From contig JAKSZP010015899.1 in the NCBI GenBank assembly GCA_022478985.1, positions 1-64,000 on the forward strand: DNA of 64,000 nt, read 5' to 3'. Position numbers and translations under genes: made by a program. The notes under the pieces were generated by a model that searched no databases, was not told the origin of the DNA, and worked only from the letters and a program-made list of their open reading frames with translations. Positions 53,220 to 63,006 of the stretch are shown piece by piece. Within the stretch, counting starts at the first letter, position 1. Each line of letters opens with the position of its first letter. The DNA comes from Massospora cicadina (lineage: Eukaryota; Entomophthoromycota; Entomophthoromycetes; Entomophthorales; Entomophthoraceae).

Positions 53220-53838
53220 GGGTCAAAAGGGGTCCACTGACCCATATGATGGTCAAATACGTTCCAGAGGCTGATAACCCAGTCGCTGCGGCCCATATCC
53301 TAAAGAGTTTGTAGCAGATACAGCAGAGGTTTTGCAGGCTATGTTGGGGGCGCTGATCATGACAGAGAGTTGTCATAAGGTGTTCATGATTCAGATAAGT
53401 CCAGCATCTCCATCCAACACATGAGACATAGCATTATATAATTCCTGATGTGGTTTGACAGCCCCAGTCATCACTATACCAACATCCTTGGCGAATAAAA
53501 TGTTAGCTCCAAGTAGGAAATATGTTTTTGCCAAAAAAAAGCTTAGCGAATTCTAACAGGGTCTCATTTTGGTGAAACTGTATAGTCATAAAGTTGGCTT
53601 TCTGATGGGCCATCTTAGTAGCGCCCCTGAACAGCCGGAGAACAATTGCTTTAACTTCTTCATAGAATAATGAGCTATTTGGAAGATAGCAGGTATCTTG
53701 ATCAGCGCTTTCCACATCTAATGCAAACAGCAACATTTTTTTTCCATCAAACAGAAGCCCCTTCCATGGCAAATTCAAAACGCTTAAAGTAACCATGTAG
53801 ATTCCGGTCACAATTGATAGGAGGTTTTTTTATTATAA
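53220..53838 (-). pseudogene. Gypsy A2 gag capsid region
   Basis: The open segment 53503-53811 has FYEEVKAIVLRLFRGATKMA, then HQKANFMTIQFHQNETLLEF and AKLFFGKNIF, a helical retrotransposon-gag pattern with the 'Q-x-E-x-L-x-E-F' stretch typical of gypsy capsids. Confidence 0.75.
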
Positions 53839-55468
53839 TTACTTCGCCTTGCTCCAGGTTCCTGCCGCAAGGAGCAGGTGAATTGGTTCTGTAGAAACTA
53901 TGGGAACCACCCCTTTGTGCGTTATCATACAGCCAGCGGACAGACTTGAATAGGTTAAAAAGGACTCAGGAGAAGTGGTATCATGCGGGGGGTCCATCAT
54001 AACGCCTGAGGGATACTTGTTTGCTGATCCATAGCATTCTTCCCCCAAAATTGCCATTAACTGCCCCACTTCCCCCAGCTCCGGAGTGCCCCACAAAATA
54101 TTCATTGATCAACTGCTCCGTTTTAACTGAATAACATTTACACCATCCATCCTGGAGTTCCTTTGCAGCGTCTCATACTGATGTTGCAACTCCTGGTGGA
54201 ATTCCCTCTTAAAGTTAAGTTTTTGCTCCAAGGCTTGTAATCATGAGAGGGCATCTTCAATTATGTTTTACAGGTGGGCGTGCTTCCAGCTAGCTATATC
54301 CACTTGTTGATTGGCGTCATTCACTTGGTTAAGGAGGGAGGCTTGTTTCTGTACCAATTCTTCATTGGCCCATCATAGGGTATCAAAGCGCCCTTGCATG
54401 TCCGCATAAATCTCTTGTATCACTGATCAGAAGAAGGAAAGCTCATTGGTGCTCAGCCTGGCTAACAACTTCCAGTTGGGTAACCTGACGGATAAGCTGG
54501 AGACATTTGGGAGATGTTGACCAAATGATAAGCGCGTTATCTGCTGTTTTCTGGGTACTCCATTTGATATGGAGCTGGGTTAATTAAGCCAATAAAGAGC
54601 CAATTTGGTCTGCCACTTGGCATTCCATCAATGTCATTTTTTCCTTAAGCTGTGCAATCATGACTCCGATAGTTTCCGCCCATTCAGCTATCTCCATCAT
54701 AAAGTGCTCAGTATATCCCCCAACGTTGTTATGTCCTGAATCCACTCTGCCAATAGGCCATGCCAATCAAGTAGTTCTATTATTACTTGAGGTATTTCTA
54801 AATTTAATTGTGGTACCAAAATGTCCAATTGATGGAAAATGTCCCCAACACAATGTTCCATCTGTACCAGCGCCCCTTGTACCTCAAAAAACAAAATTTA
54901 AGGTGGTTGAGCAGGAGGCAAGTATCATTTTGCTGTTCTTGAGCGAACCATAATACATCTCCAATTTCTATATTGTGGAGAGCCAGCACACGCAGTAGCT
55001 GGCGAATCAATGGTTGCACATAAGCGATGAGATATTCCTTGACTCTGTGGGTACTAAGGCAGCGAGCCAACCCCATTGTAGTTGCGTCCAGATAAGACAT
55101 GTACAGGGCGTAGCAATTTTCTTAGTCTCGTTGGTTATAGAATAAACTCAGGGCGTTTTCCCCAGCCTCATCTTTGTATAGGCAATATCCATGCAACAGG
55201 ACACTCCATAAGATCCTGCAGCTGCTGAGGAGTCACATTTGTGGAGCATCCTTGTTAGCCGGTCATCAGCTCAGGGCAAATTTTCTAATTGCAGATTGAT
55301 CATAACTTCATCATCCCCTAGTTTGGTTACAGCAAATAATGTTGGTTTGTTGTTAGATGCCTCCCATGCTTCTTCAACATACCGCGCATGAAATCTGATA
55401 AAATTTTGTTGGAATGATGTGGGCTTGTCATTGTATCCTATCATTGAAAAACTAAAGTTGACCAGTGG
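53839..55468 (-). pseudogene. Gypsy A2 gag N-terminal helical region
   Basis: Several open pieces (53839-54105, 54584-54766, 54697-54894, 54804-55100) in different frames. QVIIELLDWHGLLAEWIQDI and MEIAEWAETIGVMIAQLKEK have heptad-like hydrophobic spacing, as in coiled coils. Comparable to the N-terminal and pre-capsid parts of C, but with no Gly-X-Y run. The extreme 5' part lies directly after the primer-binding-like site. Confidence 0.65.
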
Positions 55469-55487
55469 CCCCCTATAGTAAGCACCA
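55469..55487 (-). promoter_or_regulatory. Primer-binding-like site of gypsy A2
   Basis: Minus strand TGGTGCTTACTATAGGGGG, one base inside the LTR edge. It differs from C at one position only, although the two families are otherwise well diverged. Confidence 0.7.
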
Positions 55488-55496
55488 CTGTTGATT
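55481..55496 (+). repeat. Target-site duplication of LINE L3, left
   Basis: AGCACCACTGTTGATT, 16 bp, spanning the internal/LTR boundary of A2. Exact copy at 57460-57475. Confidence 0.92.
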
Positions 55497-55777
55497 TTGT
55501 TTTATTTAACTGAGGTAGCTGACCAGAGGACGGACATTACCAAACTAAAAATAAAATCATAATAAAAATAATGATTCAAACAAAACGCCCAAAATGGATG
55601 GATCAATTGAATCATACCTAACAAGATATCCAACCAGGTGGGCAGCGAATACTGCTATCCCTCCATGGTGGATGGGAAGGGGGGATTGGGGGGCTCATCT
55701 TCAGCTGCATCCTTCTCATTCCAGAGTAGGGTGCGTGTTAAGGCAGACAGAAAGGGTGTGGGGGCATTGGCGGTATG

Positions 55778-55792
55778 GGGTTAGATATTCTT
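55778..55792 (+). repeat. 15-bp duplication left of the LINE tip
   Basis: GGGTTAGATATTCTT, exact copy at 55813-55827. Confidence 0.92.
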
Positions 55793-55812
55793 TTTTTAGT
55801 ACTAGATGGTCC
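55793..55812 (-). mobile_element. 20-bp LINE tip insertion (L2-family 3' end only)
   Basis: On the minus strand GGACCATCTAGTACT plus five A, the exact L2 3' terminus. Perfect 15-bp duplications GGGTTAGATATTCTT lie at 55778-55792 and 55813-55827. It sits inside L3, so it postdates L3. Confidence 0.9.
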
Positions 55813-55827
55813 GGGTTAGATATTCTT
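55813..55827 (+). repeat. 15-bp duplication right of the LINE tip
   Basis: Exact repeat of 55778-55792. Confidence 0.92.
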
Positions 55828-55839
55828 GATGACTGAAAA

Positions 55840-57350
55840 CTTTTGAATAGTTGCCAGCCATCACTTACCAAAGATGTATTTGGCCAAAGCGTCTTCAGCA
55901 TTGAGGTGGGCTTCTGGGAGTTTAACAAACGTGGCAATGTTGGTTCAGGTTATTTTTGCTTTCAGATTCCATGCTACTCTTACCACGTTCTGGATGGCTT
56001 CAGTGACGTTTTTGTGTATAGTTTTCATATTGATCCTACTTTGTGTAGTGAAACCTTTGGGAATAACGGGAGGTGGAACTCCTCCTGTGAGTGCAGCCAC
56101 AGATTTGGTGGCAGCTTTGTGGAGTAGATGACAATCTGGTGTGGCGGCTGCTTCTACTGCAAGCTGGTGGTCGCTGTAGAACAGTTTGGCGTTAGGTTGT
56201 GGGACATATTTATGAGGCGGTAATTTTGTATCACATTCTGCATTACAGAGCCGCTCAACTTGCAGCGACGGTTCCTCAATGATGTTAGCTGATTCATCAA
56301 TTTTATCCAATAATTCTCACGGGTTTTGATTGAATTGGATTGGGGAATCAGTGTATGTTTGAGGTTTGTTCGATTCATTTGTGGAAGCATGGGATCAAAC
56401 TGGGATCTAATCTGATGTTTGATTGGAAAATTTATTTATGGCATTGGTGTAGGGAGGAGATTGGTTGGTGGCTGCAGGTGTAGCTGCAGCAACAGGCTTT
56501 GGGGGTGGAGGAGGTAGGATTGTGCCCCATACCTGAAATTGTACAGGGTGGGCATCAGATTGGAGGTTGGCAGATGAGTTGTCTGATCCATCTGAAGTGG
56601 TTGAGTAGGGGCACTTGCGTTTTGAGTGGTCTAACTCAAAACATGATGGATAGATCATCCACCCACCCTTGACATGGGCCCAAAACAGAAGGTCAGGCGC
56701 TGAGGGAATAATGGTGCATGGTGGAATTGCTGCCGCAATTTTACTAAATTCAGGGCTTATTGTGGCATATGCCCAAAGCCCAGCAATTTTGTGTGGCCCC
56801 ATTTGGGACCACAAATTTTAAGATGGGGTTGGACCCATAGGCTGCTAAACCGGCCATCAGCTCCTGGTGGAGCACTTCAGGGGGAGGTGGGTGGGCAGGC
56901 CAGCAAACTGGACCACCAAAGTGGTGTCCGCTGGGAGCTGAGTCCGAGTTGTGGGGAGAGGGGTGCCCTGGAATACCAGGGGCACAGTTGCTGCAGTGGC
57001 AGCGTCAGCTTCACAGGTGAAGCCGAGGTCAAAATACCCCTTGTAGGGGCGGAAATCGATAAATATGGTGGGTATCATCAAAGCCTGTGCCATTTCAATA
57101 ATGGCTTTGTTGTCATATGGGAAGAGTTTCCCATATTTGACCCTAAGACTAAAACGCATGTTGCTCCAGGGGAGCACTAGGGGGCAGCATGGTACTGCTT
57201 GGGTATAAGCAAGGTGGGTTACCAGGTCCTTGGGTGGAACAAATCAGCCCATGGGTTTGGAATGACTGGTGAGCCAGTCCTAGCACGTTTTCCTGCCAGA
57301 CGGAAAATAGCGGAGGTAGTTTCGCCGCTGCCCCACACTGGAGCAGCCAG
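55840..57350 (-). pseudogene. ORF1-like protein of L3
   Basis: N-terminal MSSDSPLAAPVWGSGETTSA (about 57300-57350) is like the Ser/Gly-rich start of L1 ORF1. IFIDFRPYKGYFDLGFTCEA with DAATAATVPL (57000-57090) parallels the L1 WLDLGFESKIAADEAAA block. The knuckle reads YPSCFELDHSKRKC: the first Cys of CCHC is Tyr (TGT to TAT). A C-terminal region follows (VIPKGFTTQSRINMKTIHKN). Frameshifts near 56820 and 56400. Confidence 0.8.
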
Positions 57351-57459
57351 CGGAGAATCTGAGGACATTGGAGCAAAACTACTATGGGTGAATACGATTT
57401 GTTTTTTAAATTCATGTAATCTGGCTTGGAAAGTTATGCCAAACAGAAAGAGAGATTTT

Positions 57460-57475
57460 AGCACCACTGTTGATT
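57460..57475 (+). repeat. Target-site duplication of LINE L3, right
   Basis: Exact repeat of 55481-55496. Confidence 0.92.
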
Positions 57476-57942
57476 CTTGGCATATATGCTTGTTTCCGCT
57501 GAGTTGAATTGCATTGCTTAGCCACTGAGCCACAAAATGGATGATATGAAGATCGCTGACCTTCCAATAATATTTTGATAAACTATATATGGAGCTATTG
57601 CCCCTTATTCAACCTTTATTTTAATATAAATCGCAGACTTATCTGCAACCACTTAATCACCCGGAAAAACCTCCCTCTTCAATCCTCCATGTGACTCTTT
57701 ATATCTCAGTTCCCAAAGCTTGATGCATCCTTGGCTTAGTAGTCTTCTATTCACCTTCCCTTTTCTAGAAGCTCTTATTCATATTGAATTTAGCATAATT
57801 CCCCTCAAATCGCTGAATGGTCATCATTTTGATCAAATATAATTTGTATACCCTTTTCCATAAATCTTGAGAGTCATCTCAATTTTCCCTCCAATCCACC
57901 AGTATGGGTAGCATATAAACCAGTCATATCGACTTCCTAACA
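57468..57942 (-). repeat. A2 5' LTR
   Basis: Plus view from TGTTGATTCTTGG to CTTCCTAACA. The first eight bases also occur at 55489-55496 as part of the L3 duplication, because L3 inserted eight bases inside the LTR edge. Confidence 0.9.
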
Positions 57943-57947
57943 GCAGC
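57943..57947 (+). repeat. Target-site duplication of A2, right (GCAGC)
   Basis: Second copy, directly after the LTR end CCTAACA. Confidence 0.88.
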
Positions 57948-58177
57948 TTAATTTAAATACAAAAAGTAACAATGCTTCCTTTACCAGGGATGTGTTTGTC
58001 TGTAAAAAGATGTGTTAAAGGGTGCTGCTCAAGTTCTTTGATACGGAATAGAGCACTTGTCAGTTGCTTTCAAGAGCAACTAATGTGATTCCATGTGAAG
58101 AGGAAATTGGGAGGGTTACTCATAGTTAAGCCTCCATTTTTGATGATTTTTGCAGTGTACAGGGGCCCCCTGTAGTG
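57948..58177 (-). pseudogene. Gypsy D2 gag 5' end and leader
   Basis: Short remainder of D2 between A2 and the 5' LTR, in continuity with 42157 once A2 and one GCAGC are removed. It has stops in all frames. The last 20 bp before the LTR resemble the primer-binding-like site of C. Confidence 0.55.
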
Positions 58178-58949
58178 TGCACAGAAATTTTTAGGAATCC
58201 AGCTTATGGGTGCTCACTGGTGCTTATGCCGCTGGATCCCACAAAAGTTTTAATAAAATTTAAAAAACTACACTAATAAAAACTTGGTTATTTGTTTCTA
58301 TTAGCAGCACAGGGTTAAATAGAAAAAGGAATCCCTCTCAATATACAACTGATTAGTATACAAACTGTTTTGAGGGTTGAGGGGAATTTAAGGATAGTTT
58401 CAGAATAGATTTGATGCATTCCAAATTAGTAAATATTAGATATGCTCCTATCAGATCTTAGGATTTTGCATTACTTTTTTGCAAAATGATGTTTAGTTGG
58501 TGTTTTGTGTAAGAATGCACCCATGCAGTAATTTTTTGATGTATTTTACCCAAATCCCCACTGGATAAGATACTTTCACCTTGGTGGACCTCCACCACGC
58601 CTATAAAAGGGGTGGTCCCCGTGTAGGTGCTTGGAAGGACCTGGTTGTGGCTGGGGGCATGCCTTCCAATGATTGCCCCATGGTCCATCGTGTGGTTGGA
58701 GTAATCTGACTGCTTTATTTGATGATTATTCCCCATGCAGGTTTTGAAATGGTGTTACCTCGATTAATGGGGTTCCATCATGAATTGGCCAGGGTCTTTT
58801 GGACAATATCCTCAACATTATCATTATCACTAATGTTAAAATCACTCTTAGTAGCATTGCAGAATAATAAATGGCTGAAATTTCCCCTTTTTGCCGAAAT
58901 TTGACCCAAATCATTCTTATTTTGTATCTGTGATGGTAAATGTCTGACA
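58178..58949 (-). repeat. 5' LTR of gypsy D2
   Basis: Plus view runs from TGCACAGAAATTTTTAGG to TGTCTGACA, paired with 36849-37616. Just inside it (about 58160-58180, minus) GTGCACACTACAGGGGG resembles the primer-binding-like site of A and C. TATAAAAGGGG at 58602 is on the plus strand, antisense to the element. Confidence 0.85.
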
Positions 58950-59254
58950 GGGCTTATCTACATGAAGATATGTCTTCACCAGGTAGCCTAAGAAGGGCCC
59001 TGGTAGAAAGCACAAGTGTTAAGATTTTTGTTAAAGTTTGAAGGCTGTGGCTTTGAAGTTTATACAATTATTAGTCGCTAATTGCCTAGAGGAACTTCCT
59101 AGTAGGTTTTTGTCTCTAGGTAATAACGTGGTGGAATAACCGTCACCAAGGCGAATCTATGCTAGTTTTAGCAGGCGAAATCTCTATTGTTAACTAAAAA
59201 AAAAATTTAGGGCAAAAACGAAGATCCCTTTTATAGATTTAGGGTTATTTTTAA
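58950..59254. other. Degraded sequence between D2 and L4
   Basis: About 300 bp, AT-rich, with an A-run near 59205. No supported coding frame; right-hand flank of D2 and insertion target of L4. Confidence 0.35.
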
Positions 59255-59324
59255 AATTATTGTGGGGAATGCTGACCATGTGATGGACACTTCTGAATAT
59301 GATTCAGAAGAGACAAAACTTAGT

Positions 59325-62300
59325 ACCAGAAAAGGCACCCTCAGAGATGCGATGCTATCTCTTGTTGCCAGCGGGAACGCCACTTATGGGGAGGGGGAGG
59401 GAACGTGTGATGGGGCCATAGCCACAATTGAGCACGTGTGGAGGAAGGGGTCTGATTTGATGAACCAGACTGGGAACCAGGATGAGACCAGCTGTCAGCG
59501 ACGCGGTGGGAGGTATCCAAAAATTCACGCTTGAAAGTGCTCCACCAAAAAAGACCGGAATCTGTGGACCGCTTCTGGGAGGGTGGGGGTGGAGCCTGCG
59601 ATGGCATCTAAGACAATCGTGTGGATGGTCCACATGGCGATTGCAACCATAAAGCACAAAGGGAGGGCGGAAGGGGGAGGCCAAAGATAGAACGAACATA
59701 TCTCTTGACAGACTGAAGGGATGCGTTTGATCCTGGCCCAGACGACGTTGAGCTTCGCGCCATATCACTTTAGAGGTAGGGCACTTCTCCAGGCGGTGAA
59801 ACAGCGTTCCATACTGGCCACACATGACACAGGATGAGTGTAAAGCGTTAAAGCGCTCATCTGTATGATACACCCGCCTCAGGCAGCGCCACACATGGGA
59901 GCGGACTTGAAGTTGCGACAGAGGATGGTGTACATATTTCCAGATATTTTTTTGGGTCTCAATGGAGTAAGGGATGTCCATAATGTCAATAATGTCCAGG
60001 TAGTCCATCCTGGATAGGACATGGGCCGAGTGGGGATCACGCCATCTTGGATGGGTAGCCCCTGTACCTTTTGTGTTAACTAAAGAGAAGGGTGGCCTCT
60101 CTGGGCTGTGTGTCCACTAATACAAATTCTCCACTCAGCGCTCCGCATGGAGAGGAGGATTCGTTTTTAGTGGGTTTTAGTACCGTGAGGACCTGTGGCC
60201 GATGGGTGTGAAGCGAGGAATTTCATCAGGGAGTGAAGGTTTGATGTGTGATGAGGCCCAGTGATTAAGAGAAGTTGGAGCGGGCCGCGTGGGATCAGTG
60301 TTGGGAGGGGAGCGTAGGGGCGGTGATGGCCGCTATCCAGGTACCCAAGATCTTGGCAGCATGGTCTCTGAAGTCGAGCAGACCCATGCCACCTTGATAG
60401 TGAGGGCCAAACATGACCTCTAGCCATACTGGTGGTGGGCGGCCTGACCAAAGCCATCCTTGCAGCAGGGCATACAAGGATTTGAAGAAGCTTGGGGAGA
60501 AGGGGATGGCGTGGGCTCCAAACCAGGCTTTGGAGAAGAGTATAGAGTTAGCTAAAACAACCCTGCCAGTAAGGGAAGTAGGGTGGGCTCTGAGAGAGGC
60601 GATTCGCTTCATCTCGTTGTCCAGAATACGGCTCTCCATTACTGCTGACGCGTATCCGCCTGCCTCCATCCACACGCCCAGATGGTGTACCAGTCCTATG
60701 GTAGGGCGTGGCACGAAGGGAAGTACTAGTGGGGCGGTGTGTGTTGAGCTGGTAGGGCGAGGACGTGGGTGAGCAGATGGGCCGGGTTGGGAACTAATTG
60801 CTGGGGCCCAGCAGTTCTGAGACTGACCAAGGAGGATGATTTCGGTTTTGGAAGCGTTCAGTGCAGCATTACTTACCCGGGAATACTCCTGAATGAGAGC
60901 TAAGTGCGCATGCATCTTGATTATTAGACACCCCAACCACACAATCATTTGCGAATGCCATCATCTTGACTAGGGCTTGGCCTGGCACGTGGACTCCAGT
61001 GAGTTGGGCATTCACATTTCGCAGTAGTGGGTCAAGGCTGAAGTTGTATAAGAGTGGGATGAGGGGGTCCCCTTGTCGCAAGCCCCTTTGAGGGCGGACT
61101 ACTTCCGTTAGGAAGCCAGGGCCACGTACTGCCATTGTTGCAGATTCCGTGAGCAGCATCACCCAGTTGATGAAGCGAAGGGGTAAGCGGAATTGATGGA
61201 GGCAGGCCCTGAGGTATTCCCAGTTCACTCTATCATAGGCCTTCTGTTGGTCCTAGAATACAAGTGCCCCAGAGGCTGTGGACTGACATGCATTAGCCAC
61301 AGAGTGCACGTTATCCCAAATTGACCTTCTGGATATGAAGCCAAATTGCTTTGGGGAGATGGTGGCAGATGTTATAATCCCTAAACAGTTAGCCATGATT
61401 TTTGTTAAAATTTTGTGTCCGTGTTGGTTAATAAATGGGGAGCCAGTTGGCTAAGTCTAGCTTATCCCCTTTCTTGAAAAGTGTGACAGTAAAGGCCTCA
61501 TGTCCTCCTGATAGGAGGCACGTTTCCAAAAGGCTCTGGTTAAGTGAAGCAAGAAGTAGTGGGGAGATATATTTGAAGTATTTTTTGTAGAATTCATATG
61601 GGATGCCATCTGGTCCTGGGAATTTCTGGTTAGGTGCACCATGGATGGCTGTCCATAATTTGTTTAGAGTAATTAAATTCATAATTTCCGGGTATTGAGA
61701 AATGGTGCAGATGTGGTCTCAGTCGAGAGATTCTGCCATTTCGGCCAGCTGAATTGGATCAGATTGGTATAACTCAGAGTAATACTTCTGTGTTTCTATT
61801 GCCACTTCAGCTGGTGTATCCGCGGTGGAATTGTCCGATCTTCACAACTGTGTGCAGGCCACACTCTGGCATGGTGTGAAAATTCTCTTAAAAAAGTATG
61901 CGGTGCACTTGTCACCCTTTATGATGCGTTTGGCCCTGTATTGAACACAAACCCGATGTTTGTGTTGTCTTTTGGCGCGTTGAGGTGGGCAGCTGCTTCT
62001 GCCCATTTCTGGCCCCATGAAGGGCTGTATCCTGTAGCGGGGATATTGGACTCCAGGTGTGCCAATTCTGCCAAAGCGCGCGAAATGGTCGCCAATGTGA
62101 CTCGTGAGCATCTGGAGGAGAGGTGGCGAGAGTGGCGGATGGTATCCTCTTTAAAGGTTGCCCATGTGGAGATGGGGTCTGCGCAGAACAGAGTTACAAA
62201 CTCTTTTGTCAAAGTTGCTTCTTCCACCCAAGTGGAAAATCCTGGCGAAGTGAGTTCAGGGGGGCGGAGCTTGCACCAATGTGGGGCCCTGGCCACTGTG

Positions 62301-63006
62301 GTGGGTAGGTAGTAGGTTATTGAGACCAGTCAGTGGTTGGAGAATTCCATTTTTGTTGTTTTGAAGTGGGAGATGTGGGGTTGGAATCTCACCGCATTAG
62401 GATAAGGTCAATGCGGGTCATGGACCTTAATTGGCCATTGTGGATGTGGGAGCGCGTCATGTTTTTGAGCAGCGGGGCAAGTCATGGCAGCGCATCCATT
62501 AGCGTGAGGGTGGCCTTTAGAACGCGCAGTTCTACATGACCCTGGGGGCGTGGGGTGAGGAAGGCCACCAGTCTGTTGGTGTGTTTAGCCAACAGTTCAT
62601 GTCGCCAACTATGAATTCTTTGAGGGTAGCGGGAGGGATTTGGCTGATGAGAAAAATTCCTGATGCTTGCGTGCACCATTTGGGGCATAGATATTGACAA
62701 TTACGTGCGCTACATCAGCTCACAAGAAAGTGACAATGAGAACTTGGCCATTTAGGAATGTTTTTGATGATACAAATTTGGAGATTGTTTCTCCAAACTA
62801 GCACCCCACAGTGCTCTGACCAAAAGGATAGGGATGGTAGGAGCATGGATTTCCAAGCCTCCTCGGAACCTCATGGACAGTGGGACTCCTGGATGGCCAG
62901 GATATCCACAGGTAAATTTTGTTGTAAAAACTCGTTTCCTAGCCCAGGATGGCGAGGCCTTGAGTTCAGCGATTTTCAACGTCCCTAAAGTGAAGGTTTC
63001 CCCCAT
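59325..63006 (-). pseudogene. LINE L4 ORF2 (endonuclease, RT, zinc-binding tail)
   Basis: Start MGETFTLGTLKIAELKAS at 63006 within TGATG. The endonuclease is broken early by indels and by a TGA at 62871-62873, homologous to the L1 stop at 2107. Surviving blocks: ARAPHWCKLRPPELTSPGFS (61919-62296), LITLNKLWTAIHG and QDQMASHMNS (61428-61682), and VMLLTESATMAVRG followed by GLRQGDPLIPLLYN (60869-61228). FADD reads FANDCVVGVSN (D-to-N). The tail HSSCVMCGQYGTLFHRLEKC lies at 59355-60008. Confidence 0.9.

Larger units (their letters stand above)
55497..57459 (-). mobile_element. LINE-derived element L3 (ORF1 only, 1.96 kb)
   Basis: Bounded by perfect 16-bp duplications. The 5' end on the minus strand (AAAATCTCTCTTTCTG) resembles L1 and L2 starts, so it is not 5'-truncated. 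Only an ORF1-like region is present and no endonuclease or RT. The 3' end is TTAAATAAAACAA. It is therefore an internally deleted or non-autonomous LINE that must have been moved in trans. It contains the 20-bp L2-family tip at 55793-55812. Confidence 0.88.
42163..57942 (-). mobile_element. Gypsy A2, complete element split in both LTRs by LINEs
   Basis: Minus-strand Ty3/gypsy with GCAGC duplications at 42158-42162 and 57943-57947. 3' LTR 42163-42399 + 48868-49109 (L2 inside); internal 49110-55488; 5' LTR 55489-55496 + 57476-57942 (L3 inside). About 7.3 kb without the LINEs. Order: gag, zinc knuckle, protease, dUTPase-like, RT, RNase H, integrase; no chromodomain. It is also the source family of A1. 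Confidence 0.93.
36849..58949 (-). mobile_element. Gypsy D2, split by A2
   Basis: Minus-strand Ty3/gypsy: 5' LTR 58178-58949, leader and gag 57948-58177 + 41130-42157, protease, dUTPase-like, RT, RNase H and integrase to 37617, 3' LTR 36849-37616. A2 (42163-57942) sits in gag. Without A2 it is about 6.3 kb. LTRs are alike in long blocks but carry indels and substitutions. GGGCG (36839) and GGGCT (58950) could be a decayed duplication if the 3' LTR begins five bases earlier; not certain. Confidence 0.88.
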
